A DNA stretch of 8,224 nt from an uncultured Verrucomicrobiota bacterium (GCA_903864375.1 CAIPFS010000104.1:1-8224); one strand, 5' to 3'; counted from the stretch's first letter, positions 1-7,256 are shown. Numbers and translations are program-made. The notes: generated by a model from the sequence alone, not told the origin.

Positions 1-933
1 CTGCTCGACAATCTATATTGCAATGGGGAGGTCAGCGTCGACGGCCATAGCTGGTGTGATGCCGCCATCGCCACCGATTACAACGAGCGATCCTGGATCA
101 TCTCCTATTCAAGCCATGGGAATCTTCCCGGAAATCGGGAAATGGAAATGCCGGCGGCAGGTGCCCTTTGGGACCTTTGCAAACGTCATGGCCTCACCTT
201 CCGCAACTATGGTGAGGGCGCAGCCTATGTTTCCTCCGACCATCGTGGACGCTGGGACGGTGAACGCGATCCGGAAAAAGCCAAATGGTGGATTCAGGAC
301 CTCGAACTCGCCGAGAAATCCGGAGACCTTCCGCGATTTACCATCATGTCGTTGGGAGAAGACCACACAGAGGGAACCACACCGGGTTCTTTCACTCCAG
401 ATGCCTGCGTGGCCAGCAATGATCAGGCCGTGGGACAAATCGTCGAGGCCGCCAGCAAGAGCCGCTTCTGGTCGCAGATGGCCATCTTCATCATCGAAGA
501 CGACGCTCAAACCGGCCCCGACCATGTGGATGCGCACCGGACCACCGGGTACGTGATCAGCCCTTATGTCCAACCCGGGAAGGTCGACAGCACTCTGTAC
601 ACCACCGCGAGCATGATTCGCACGATGGAACTGATTTTGGGCCTTCCTCCACTCACCCAGTACGATGCTGCCGCAACCCCGATGTTCAAAGTGTTCGGGA
701 CCAGTCCCAATGTCCGGACGTTCATTCATCTTCCACCTCAAGTAGATTTGGCCGCCCGCAACACCAAGAACTCACCGGGCGCAAAAGCCTCCAGCAAGAT
801 GAATTTCCGGGAGTATGACCGGGCGCCGGAAGACCAGTTGAACCGGATTCTTTGGGCAGCCGCCAAGGGGCCCGGGGTCCCGTATCCGGCACCCATTCAT
901 CGGGTCCTGTTTACGCGGCCCGAGGGAAAATAG
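1..933 (+). CDS. Phosphoesterase-family protein, C-terminal part (YncE/alkaline phosphatase-like), 5' partial
   Basis: The frame is open from base 1 to the TAG at 931-933, giving 310 residues of a gene that starts upstream. It matches the C-terminal catalytic half of the bacterial phosphoesterases usually annotated as bifunctional YncE-family/alkaline phosphatase-family proteins: an alkaline-phosphatase fold, usually preceded by a beta-propeller and exported. Visible family blocks, numbered within the fragment, are LLDNLYCNGEVSVDGHSW at the very start (residues 1-18), GEDHTEGT near 119-126, the metal-site block EDDAQTGPDHVDAHR at 166-180, and the C-terminal block DRAPEDQLNRILW near 273-285. 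D121, H122, D167, D168, D174, H175 and H179 are the likely metal or catalytic residues. Family knowledge suggests phosphomonoester or phosphodiester hydrolysis; the substrate cannot be read from the sequence. The first ATG in this frame, near base 136, is internal, because strong family similarity continues upstream of it. The propeller half is outside the window and is not confirmed. Confidence 0.88.
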   Translation: MLDNLYCNGEVSVDGHSWCDAAIATDYNERSWIISYSSHGNLPGNREMEMPAAGALWDLCKRHGLTFRNYGEGAAYVSSDHRGRWDGERDPEKAKWWIQDLELAEKSGDLPRFTIMSLGEDHTEGTTPGSFTPDACVASNDQAVGQIVEAASKSRFWSQMAIFIIEDDAQTGPDHVDAHRTTGYVISPYVQPGKVDSTLYTTASMIRTMELILGLPPLTQYDAAATPMFKVFGTSPNVRTFIHLPPQVDLAARNTKNSPGAKASSKMNFREYDRAPEDQLNRILWAAAKGPGVPYPAPIHRVLFTRPEGK

Positions 934-1212
934 GACGGTGGCCCGGACGCAAGTTCCTCCGAAGGAGGGACATCCAGCGGAGGGATGCGCTCCTGCAAGT
1001 CCCAAATCAAATCCGCGGTCTTACGCATCGGAGGCAGCGTCCGGTGTCAGGATGGAGGTTCGGTCTCGAGGTTTTAGACGGCGGAAGAACGGGCGAAGCA
1101 ATGCGCTGGTGACAGTGGTTCAACCTGCTGAAGTCGCACTCGTTGATGACCGACAACTTGGGTGTGTGAATTGAATCCACCCGGCCCGGCCCCTGCCTTA
1201 CCCGGAGCCCGG
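934..1212. other. Convergent intergenic gap, 279 bases
   Basis: This stretch lies between the stop of the phosphoesterase (+) and the stop of the EF-hand propeller gene (-). Several short frames cross it, but none has a convincing ribosome-binding site, recognisable motif or normal amino-acid composition. I see a compact hairpin at 953-971 and GC-rich runs near 1180-1212, but no T-tract terminator on either strand, no tRNA-like structure and no repeat. It probably serves as the 3' untranslated and termination region for both genes. Confidence 0.6.
953..971 (+). terminator. Hairpin after the phosphoesterase stop, possible transcript 3' end
   Basis: The sequence GTTCCTCCGAAGGAGGGAC folds into an 8-bp stem (953-960 with 964-971, including one G-T wobble) around a GAA loop, 19 bases after the stop codon. 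No T-run follows, so it is not a classical intrinsic terminator. It could stabilise the mRNA end or act with a protein factor. The position supports a 3'-end role, but the stem is short enough to occur by chance in GC-rich DNA. Confidence 0.3.
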
Positions 1213-3225
1213 TTATTTCTGTTTCAACAATGCCTCGAGTTCGCCTGAATCCAGGTAGCCGTCCTGGTTCAGGTCGACCCCTTTAAAGTCGGCGGTATCG
1301 CCTTTCCACAGGTGAAATTCCACAGGGTTCAGGCGTCCGTCCCCATCCAGATCGCGGCGGGCGAGGACCTCGGTGGCATCTGCCGGCGCCGGAGTCGCAT
1401 CCGGGACTGGGTCCTCCATGACCGGTTTGGTTTCGGCGGGAGCGAGAATCTTCCGGTTCACCCGGGTGCGGGTTTCATGGGTGGAAGGTCCCATGCCCCG
1501 GGTCAATTCAGCATACACACTGGTCGGGTGCCTTTCCTGGAGGAGGGCGGAATAAGTGGCAAATTTATCCGGTTGATCCAGTCCGGCAACATCGTTGGCA
1601 AAGGTCAGCAGGAACAGGGACTCGGCATCGATGTCCTCCGCCGGCTTCCCGTCCGGTGCGAGGGCATCCACAATCCGCTGTGGCTGACCGCTGAAAAACC
1701 AGAAGACATTGCGTTCCCGGGGTGGGAGCCCCATCACCCGATGCTCAATCTCGCTGGCGGGAACCGCATCATCGATCCATCGGGATGCAGGAATGGCGGT
1801 CAGTGGAAATTTCTCCACGGCAACCAGGGCGGAAATCCGGGGGGCATTGGGTACCTCCAGTCCGAGATAGAGGACCCGGTCATTGACCGCCATGCACCGG
1901 ACCGGGTAGGGGACTGAAAGCCAACCGACCCATTTCCGACTTGTGGGTTGGTACAGGAGGACCCGGCTCTGGTTGGTGTTGCGACCGTCGGTCGACGCGA
2001 TCCAAAGGAGATTTTTATCACGAAGGATGGCGGTCACTCCGCCCATGACTCGGCTGGTCGGAACGACCGGGCTTTGAATGGTATGCGATTCCGTGCTGAG
2101 TCGTGCAAACCGGGCGCGCAGTCGCATCCGGTCGCGGATTCCGTTCATCACCCGCTGCCGGGACGCTTCCAGGGCGGCCGCGGTCGGTTTTTGCCACGCG
2201 GAAAAGGTGACGCCAAAGCCACCGGGAACAATGACCCCGCCGGGCATGAACCGGTTTTCGACCGTTCCATCCTCGGGGTGCACCCAGTGGAGGCCGGCAT
2301 CACTTCCCAGCCAGAAACCACCCTCTCCGTCGCTTTCGACCGACCAGAGGTGGGGACGCTCCCCGCGCGGGGAACCACGGGAAAGTTCATCCTGGAGCAG
2401 GGTCCACTGGGGGGCGTCCACATGCCGCGTGGCCACCTCGTAGGCGGAGGTGGCGATCAGCCATTGTCGGGATGCTGCGGCCCGCTCCCACGGTTCCGGA
2501 CCGCCGTTGCTTCCGGGGAAGACCAGACCGCTGGACCTGAGGAAGTTGGTGCCGGTGGCCCCAAGCCGGAAGGTGGCTCCCGAACGGCCAAAGGCGAAAA
2601 TGGCTCCGTCCCCCTCGCCAAATCCGGCCAGATGATTGGCTGTCAGGCCCTGGGAGGCGGCAAACGGCTCAATGGCGAGACTTTGGGTGTCGAGTCCCCC
2701 GGCTCCGCCCTCCAGTGAGAGCCAGAGTCTTCGAGTTCCGCCCATCATCCCGTGGACCTCGTTTTTCTCAATCAAGCCAGGAACGGCCTCCAGACGATTG
2801 TTTTCCGGATTATACACCCAGAGTTTGGAAGACGTGGCGGGGACCTGGGGGACCGTCCGCGGACGCGCCGCCAGCCAGAGCCGATTGTCGCACCACGCCA
2901 TGGACTCGACCGACAGCATGGGGGTGTTGATCGGAAACTGGGCGGTAATGACCCGGGGAGGGGCTGCCGGAGGAACCATCTCCCAGCGCCGCAGAACGAA
3001 GGCATCGGTCGGAGGCTTGATGGTGTTGGTGGTCAGATGCGTGGGACGAGGGATGGCCGGGACGTCGTTGGTCATCGGCGGGGGTGCGGACTCGGGTAAG
3101 GGAGAGGACGCGTCGGGTTCCACCGCCAGGGCGAGTTGAACGCCGGGAAATAAAAGGCAGCCGATGCGGACACTCCGGAGAAAGGATCCGATGGCACCTT
3201 GGTGCGGTTCAACTCTGGTCTTCAT
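1213..3225 (-). CDS. Secreted beta-propeller-like protein with C-terminal EF-hand pair
   Basis: The product is 670 residues. I chose ATG 3225 because GGAGGG lies 4 bases upstream and a signal peptide follows: hydrophobic IGCLLFPGVQLALA, with likely cleavage after A34. The frame is open further upstream, but the ATGs at 3246 and 3339 lack both features. After a Pro/Ser/Thr-rich linker (about 35-75), residues about 100-475 contain repeated strand patterns typical of propeller blades, such as NRLWLAA, RRLWLSLEGG, GEGGFWLGSDAGLHWV and NLLWIAS. A helical, Arg-rich insert lies at about 345-375. After a second Pro/Ala-rich linker (about 593-617) come two canonical EF-hand loops, DLDGDGRLNPVE (625-636) and DLNQDGYLDSGE (651-662), with acidic or Asn residues at 1, 3 and 5, Gly at 6 and Glu at 12, so Ca2+ binding is likely. 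No catalytic motif is evident. It may be a periplasmic or surface binding or scaffold protein. It is transcribed divergently from the enolase-cytochrome operon. I do not recognise a named family for the whole protein. Confidence 0.85.
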   Translation of the reverse strand: MKTRVEPHQGAIGSFLRSVRIGCLLFPGVQLALAVEPDASSPLPESAPPPMTNDVPAIPRPTHLTTNTIKPPTDAFVLRRWEMVPPAAPPRVITAQFPINTPMLSVESMAWCDNRLWLAARPRTVPQVPATSSKLWVYNPENNRLEAVPGLIEKNEVHGMMGGTRRLWLSLEGGAGGLDTQSLAIEPFAASQGLTANHLAGFGEGDGAIFAFGRSGATFRLGATGTNFLRSSGLVFPGSNGGPEPWERAAASRQWLIATSAYEVATRHVDAPQWTLLQDELSRGSPRGERPHLWSVESDGEGGFWLGSDAGLHWVHPEDGTVENRFMPGGVIVPGGFGVTFSAWQKPTAAALEASRQRVMNGIRDRMRLRARFARLSTESHTIQSPVVPTSRVMGGVTAILRDKNLLWIASTDGRNTNQSRVLLYQPTSRKWVGWLSVPYPVRCMAVNDRVLYLGLEVPNAPRISALVAVEKFPLTAIPASRWIDDAVPASEIEHRVMGLPPRERNVFWFFSGQPQRIVDALAPDGKPAEDIDAESLFLLTFANDVAGLDQPDKFATYSALLQERHPTSVYAELTRGMGPSTHETRTRVNRKILAPAETKPVMEDPVPDATPAPADATEVLARRDLDGDGRLNPVEFHLWKGDTADFKGVDLNQDGYLDSGELEALLKQK

Positions 3226-3404
3226 GGTTCCCTCCAACAGAGCCATTCGAAGCGCCGTCGTCAACTCGACGCACGCACGCGCCCTTGGCGGACCGGGCAG
3301 GATTGGGACGTCGTCAGGACAGGCCGGCGGCCTCCGCAAACGCGCCCGCAGCGAAATCGTTGCGATGGATTGACTTTGCCCCGTCTCCCCGGCCTCCTTT
3401 TTGG
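3226..3404. promoter_or_regulatory. Divergent intergenic region, 179 bases
   Basis: This gap separates the start of the EF-hand propeller gene (-) from the GTG start of the enolase-family gene (+), so promoters for both should lie here. Two small inverted repeats are visible: CGTCG/CGACG around a 6-base loop (3256-3271) and AGGCC/GGCCT around GGC (3321-3333). Either could be an operator half-site pair or chance in GC-rich DNA. No well-spaced -35/-10 pair reads convincingly on either strand, so the assignment rests on gene orientation rather than on a recognised motif. Confidence 0.45.
3230..3235 (-). promoter_or_regulatory. Ribosome-binding site that sets the EF-hand propeller start
   Basis: On the minus strand GGAGGG sits 4 bases before ATG 3225. 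Neither upstream in-frame ATG (3246, 3339) has a comparable site, so this decides the start and leaves the signal peptide at the very N-terminus. Confidence 0.7.
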
Positions 3405-4508
3405 GTGAAGATTACCCGGATTCTGGCCTACCGCGTCGAATTGCCGCTGCACGAGACCACCTACAACTGGAGTGGGGGTAAGTCGGTCACGGTCTTCGAC
3501 AGTACCATTGTGCGGGTGGAGACGGATGCGGGTTGGGTGGGACATGGGGAAGTCTGTCCCCTGGGACCGTTCTATCTTCCCGCCTATGCCGAGGGAGTGC
3601 GGGCCGGCATCCGCGAGTTGGGCCCTCATCTCCTGGGACTGGATCCCCGCGAATTATCGAGGCTGAACGGCCGGATGGACGCTGCGCTCAAGGGGCATCC
3701 CTACGTGAAGAGCGGGATCGATATCGCCTGCTGGGATATTCTGGGCCAGTCCGCCCAGCTGCCGGTCTGTGAGTTGCTGGGGGGACGCTACACCGAAGAC
3801 GTTCCGCTCTATCGGGCCATCTCCCAGGAGTCTCCTGAAATGATGGCCTCGAAAGTTGCCGGATATCGGTCGGAGGGATATCGCCGATTTCAGTTGAAGG
3901 TCGGGGGCGATCCGGATGTGGACATCCAGCGGATCCGCCAGGTCTCGGCCCAGCTCCAGGCCGGCGACCGGCTGATTGCCGATGCCAACACGGGTTGGGT
4001 GCAACATGAGGCAGTTCGAATCGTCAAGGCGGTACGGGATATTGATGTTTACATCGAGCAACCCTGCGCGACGTATCGGGAATGCCTGGCTGTCCGGAGA
4101 CAGTGTCCACATCCCTTCGTCCTGGATGAGAACGTCGACGATCTGGGCATGCTCCTGCGAGGGCAGGCTGATTTGGCGATGGACGTGGTGAACCTTAAAA
4201 TCAGCAAGTTTGGCGGATTGACCCGGATTCGGCAGGCGCGGGATCTGTGTGTCAGTCTTGGGATTGCGATGACCCTGGAAGACAGCTGGGGCGGCGACGT
4301 GGCAACGGCGGCCATTGCCCACCTGGCCCAGAGCACCCCGCCGGAGCTGCTTTTTACCACCACGGATTTCAACAGCTACGTCACCGTCAGCACCGCAGAT
4401 GGTGCCCCCCGGCGGGTGAATGGTCGGATGGCGGCTTCCCTCGCACCCGGCCTGGGTATTCAACCCAAAATGGAGGTCCTGGGCAATCCGGTGGTGGTGG
4501 TGGGTTGA
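3405..4508 (+). CDS. Enolase-superfamily enzyme (mandelate racemase/muconate lactonizing type), resembling cis-3-hydroxy-L-proline dehydratase
   Basis: The product is 367 residues from GTG 3405, a normal length for this family. GTG is preferred because the protein then begins MKITRI, as relatives do; the frame stays open upstream to 3084, with a TTG at 3360 as an alternative. No good Shine-Dalgarno site precedes the GTG. The N-terminal capping domain spans about 1-125, with DSTIVRVETDAGWVGHGE (32-49) and KSGIDIACWD (102-111). The barrel domain follows: QLK (K165), metal ligands D193 (DANTGW), E218 (IEQPC) and D241/E242 (LDEN), then NLKISKFGG (K265, K268). The usual first Lys of the KxK motif is Gln163. 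Members abstract an alpha-proton from a carboxylate using Mg2+. The pattern of blocks, including LAQSTP near 307-312, looks to me closest to hydroxyproline dehydratases, but racemase or epimerase activity or an acid-sugar dehydratase remain possible. There is no signal peptide, so it should be cytoplasmic. It is probably the first gene of a three-gene operon. Confidence 0.85.
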   Translation: MKITRILAYRVELPLHETTYNWSGGKSVTVFDSTIVRVETDAGWVGHGEVCPLGPFYLPAYAEGVRAGIRELGPHLLGLDPRELSRLNGRMDAALKGHPYVKSGIDIACWDILGQSAQLPVCELLGGRYTEDVPLYRAISQESPEMMASKVAGYRSEGYRRFQLKVGGDPDVDIQRIRQVSAQLQAGDRLIADANTGWVQHEAVRIVKAVRDIDVYIEQPCATYRECLAVRRQCPHPFVLDENVDDLGMLLRGQADLAMDVVNLKISKFGGLTRIRQARDLCVSLGIAMTLEDSWGGDVATAAIAHLAQSTPPELLFTTTDFNSYVTVSTADGAPRRVNGRMAASLAPGLGIQPKMEVLGNPVVVVG

Positions 4509-4523
4509 GGGTTGATTTGAATC

Positions 4524-7256
4524 ATGAAGCGATTTCCGCAGGGCGAATTCTCCGGGACCACGACCCGTTTGAAGGCCCTTTGGCGCTTCCCGGTTGCCGT
4601 TGGAATTCCGGGGCTGTTGATTCTCGTCGGCATACTGACGTCCGCTTCCGCCGCAACTTCGACCCCCCCGGAGCTGGAACGGGCCCATGGATTGGGTAAA
4701 TGGTCCGATTTTCGATGCGGTTCCTGTCATTTACCGACCGACCGACAGGCGCTGTGGCTGGCGGATAATGCCGGTCCCCGGCTGGAGGGATTGGGAGAAC
4801 GGATCAATCCGGAATGGGTGCAGCACTTTCTGGCCTCTCCAGGGACGGTTTTTCCCGGGACCACCATGCCGGACCTGTTGCATGCCCTGGAACCGGAACG
4901 TCGCGCAGCCGACGCCCGGGCGCTCACCCACTATCTTTACGCTTCAACCGTTCCCGCCTGGTCACCGCTGCCACCCGATCGCGCTGCAGTGAAACGCGGG
5001 GAACGCCTCTACCAATCGGTGGGCTGTGTCGCCTGCCATCCCCTCGACGGCAAGGGGAGGGAAGGGGAGGTGGCGCTTCCGTCGTTGACCGGGAAATGGA
5101 CATTGCCCGGGCTCCGGGAATTTCTTCTGAATCCGCTGAAAACGCGCCCCGGTGGGCGCATGCCCGCCATGGGGCTGCGCCCCGACGAGGCGTTCGACCT
5201 GGCTCATTATCTCCTCCGGGAAACCCCTCACTTTTCTCCGCTGGAACTGTCCATTTATCGGGAGCGTTTGCGATCGCTCGAGGAACTGAACAACGCCGAA
5301 CCGATCCGGACACAGCCGGCCACGAATTTTTCCCTGACCGTTCCCGGTGTCGATGGACGCCTGGAATTCCGTTGGAACGGGTGGATGCCCATCACGGCGG
5401 CGGGTTCGTACACGTTTTTTGTCAAAGCAACGGGGGCGGCCCGAATGGCGGTGGATGGACAATGGATCGAAGACGAGGAGAGCTGGGAAAAGGAAGCCAC
5501 CGAAGCCAGTGCCACCTTGAACCTGAAGCCGGGCGACCATCAGGTGCAGGTCGATTTTGTTCAACGAGGTCAGGAGCCACCGGTTTTGGAGGTTTCCTGG
5601 AGAGGCGCCGAATTGCCGCAGCAACCGCTGCCCCTGGCCTCCTTTCGCGCCGATCTCCAGAGTCGTCCGGAGAACCCGCCGACCGGCTTCCGGCTTGATC
5701 CCGTTTTGGTGGAGCGGGGCAGGGAACTCTATGAATCGCTCCGGTGCGGAGCCTGTCACACCGACCGACCCACGGTGACGGGAGTCCCCCGTCTCAATCG
5801 TCTGAATCCAGAAATGGGATGTCTGGCGTCGACGCCCGGAGCGGGCTCTCCCCGTTACTCCATCTCCGAAGCCGAGCGGGACGAACTGCGGCGGACGGTG
5901 GCCTGGCTGGTGTCTCCGGAATTGCCAGTGCCATCCCCATCGGATCGGTTGTGGAACGGGTTGAACGGATTTCGCTGCCTGGTTTGTCACGAGCGAGACG
6001 GTGGGGGTGGAATTGCGAGGGACCGGGATGCCTATTTCACCTCGGCCGGAGAGGACCTGGGGGAGGAGGGACGGGTTCCGCCGCGTCTGGATGGCGTTGG
6101 AGACAAACTTCGTGCGGAATGGCTGGCGGAAGTATTGGGGGGTGACGCCCGGGTACGCCCGTATCTCCGGACCCGGATGCCGCGATTTGGCCGGGATCAG
6201 GTCGGATTCATCGCTCCGTTGTTGATCGAACGGGATCGGCATCCCTCGGAGCTGCCTCCAGCCCACGATTCTGCCATGCAGCAACGGGAAGCGGGACGGC
6301 GTCTGGTCGGGGTCGACGGACTCTCCTGCATTGCGTGTCATCAATTCAACCGGCAGCCGGCTCACGCCCTGCAGGTGCTCGACCTGACCACCACCACCCG
6401 GAGGCTGAATCCGGATTGGTTTTATCGCTTTTTAAGGGACCCGAATCAATTCAACCCCGGAACCCGGATGCCTGCATTCTGGCCGGACGGAGTCAGTCCG
6501 TTAAAAGAGGTTCTCGAAGGGGACTCGGTTCGCCAGTGGGCTGCGATTTGGGGATATCTCAGTGACGGGGATCGCGCCAGATTTCCGGAAGGATTGAGTC
6601 GTCAGGGGGTCGAGCTGGTGGTGGGCGGGGAGGCCGTGGTTTATCGCGGAAAGCTCTGGGAAGCGGGATTCCGGGCGGTGGCGGCCGGTTTTCCCGGAGG
6701 GGTCAACCTGGCCTTCGACGCCGAGGAGCTGCGGCTGTCGTTGCTGTGGCAGGGACGATTCCTCAATGCCGGCCCGCATTGGACGGTTCAGGGGATGGGC
6801 CAGATTCGGCCCCTGGGCAATAACGTGGTTGTGTTCCCCCGGGGAAGTGCTTGGGCGATATTGCCGGATTTGGCCGCCCCATGGCCCACCGAGGCGCCAC
6901 GGGATTTGGGAATTCGAATGGAAGGTTATCAGCTCGATGCCGGGCATCGCCCCACCTTCCACTATCGATGGGGGGGAGTTCAGTTTACGGATTCGATGAG
7001 CGACTTCGAAGCCGGCGGGCAGAAGGGACTGCGACGCAAACTCCGGATCCAGGGTTCGCTTCCTGCCGACCTTTATTTCCGCTTGGCACAGGGCAACCTG
7101 GAGCCATTGGGTGAAAACCGATGGAGGCTGAACCGGGTCCTGACCATTCAGACCACCGTTCCATTCCAGGCCGTGACCCGGGGTCGGGGCTCCCAGCAGC
7201 AATTGATCATGCCCATCACGGGAGTCGGTGAATGGGAGGTGACGTATGTCTGGTAA
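4524..7256 (+). CDS. Exported five-haem c-type cytochrome with an internal PA14 domain
   Basis: The product is 910 residues. The start is ATG 4524, 15 bases after the enolase-family stop; GAGGG at 4507-4511 is rather far upstream. A signal peptide is clear (basic residues, hydrophobic stretch about 22-38, likely cleavage after ASA at 41-43). Five CXXCH haem sites occur at C65-H69, C168-H172, C408-H412, C485-H489 and C602-H606. Candidate axial Met-Pro motifs follow haem 1 (M115), haem 2 (M213 or M216), haem 4 (M552) and haem 5 (M649). Haem 3 has no such motif; M431 is the only nearby Met. Residues about 240-370 form a PA14-like beta domain (RLEFRWNGWMPITAAGSYTF, GAARMAVDGQW, LNLKPGDHQVQVDF), known elsewhere as a carbohydrate-binding or adhesive module. 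Residues about 690-910 form a beta-rich C-terminal module without haem sites that I cannot name; similar tails occur in planctomycete and verrucomicrobial cytochromes. It probably carries electrons in the periplasm from the propeller protein encoded next to a terminal acceptor. Confidence 0.9.
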   Translation: MKRFPQGEFSGTTTRLKALWRFPVAVGIPGLLILVGILTSASAATSTPPELERAHGLGKWSDFRCGSCHLPTDRQALWLADNAGPRLEGLGERINPEWVQHFLASPGTVFPGTTMPDLLHALEPERRAADARALTHYLYASTVPAWSPLPPDRAAVKRGERLYQSVGCVACHPLDGKGREGEVALPSLTGKWTLPGLREFLLNPLKTRPGGRMPAMGLRPDEAFDLAHYLLRETPHFSPLELSIYRERLRSLEELNNAEPIRTQPATNFSLTVPGVDGRLEFRWNGWMPITAAGSYTFFVKATGAARMAVDGQWIEDEESWEKEATEASATLNLKPGDHQVQVDFVQRGQEPPVLEVSWRGAELPQQPLPLASFRADLQSRPENPPTGFRLDPVLVERGRELYESLRCGACHTDRPTVTGVPRLNRLNPEMGCLASTPGAGSPRYSISEAERDELRRTVAWLVSPELPVPSPSDRLWNGLNGFRCLVCHERDGGGGIARDRDAYFTSAGEDLGEEGRVPPRLDGVGDKLRAEWLAEVLGGDARVRPYLRTRMPRFGRDQVGFIAPLLIERDRHPSELPPAHDSAMQQREAGRRLVGVDGLSCIACHQFNRQPAHALQVLDLTTTTRRLNPDWFYRFLRDPNQFNPGTRMPAFWPDGVSPLKEVLEGDSVRQWAAIWGYLSDGDRARFPEGLSRQGVELVVGGEAVVYRGKLWEAGFRAVAAGFPGGVNLAFDAEELRLSLLWQGRFLNAGPHWTVQGMGQIRPLGNNVVVFPRGSAWAILPDLAAPWPTEAPRDLGIRMEGYQLDAGHRPTFHYRWGGVQFTDSMSDFEAGGQKGLRRKLRIQGSLPADLYFRLAQGNLEPLGENRWRLNRVLTIQTTVPFQAVTRGRGSQQQLIMPITGVGEWEVTYVW
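5052..5070 (+). repeat. Short purine-only tandem repeat within the cytochrome gene
   Basis: AAGGGGAGG occurs twice (5052-5060 and 5062-5070), separated by one G, and encodes KGREGE just after haem site 2. It is an uninterrupted purine run with three G-tracts of three or more bases plus GG. It may be only a codon-level coincidence in a loop. Confidence 0.5.
7235..7242 (+). promoter_or_regulatory. Strong Shine-Dalgarno site inside the end of the cytochrome gene
   Basis: GGAGGTGA is fully complementary to the usual 16S rRNA 3' end and lies 3 bases before ATG 7246 (5 bases measured from GGAGGT). It is contained in the last codons of the cytochrome gene. This fixes the start of the downstream gene and supports translational coupling. 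Confidence 0.8.

Noticed and set aside
938..1174. Possible small gene in the convergent gap
   Set aside because: GTG start without a ribosome-binding site, Arg-rich composition and no motif; an overlapping frame is equally open.
1948..2718. 256-codon plus-strand frame inside the EF-hand propeller gene
   Set aside because: Gly/Pro/Arg-rich shadow frame; the minus strand carries a signal peptide, propeller strands and EF-hands.
3236..3264. TTGACG plus TCTGTT as a promoter for the minus-strand propeller gene
   Set aside because: Spacing is 17, but the -10 match is poor and transcription would begin within the ribosome-binding site.
3370..3400. TTGACT as a -35 box for the enolase-family gene
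   Set aside because: No -10-like sequence follows at a workable distance and it lies too close to the GTG start.
3084..3404. N-terminal extension of the enolase-family gene, overlapping the propeller gene start
   Set aside because: The extension is Arg/Pro-rich with no similarity to family N-termini, and it would overlap the divergent gene's signal-peptide region.
4491..4502. Fourfold GTG repeat at the end of the enolase-family gene
   Set aside because: It encodes a short valine run at the C-terminus; too short to count as a functional repeat or a likely slippage site.
3654..4730. 358-codon minus-strand frame antisense to the enolase-family gene
   Set aside because: The plus-strand frame has all enolase-superfamily residues; the antisense product has no recognisable motif.
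4962..6365. Long open frame (467 codons) on the minus strand, antisense to the cytochrome gene
   Set aside because: It covers haem domains and PA14 on the coding strand, shows no family motif, and has low-complexity Arg/Pro/Gly-rich composition typical of shadow frames in GC-rich DNA.
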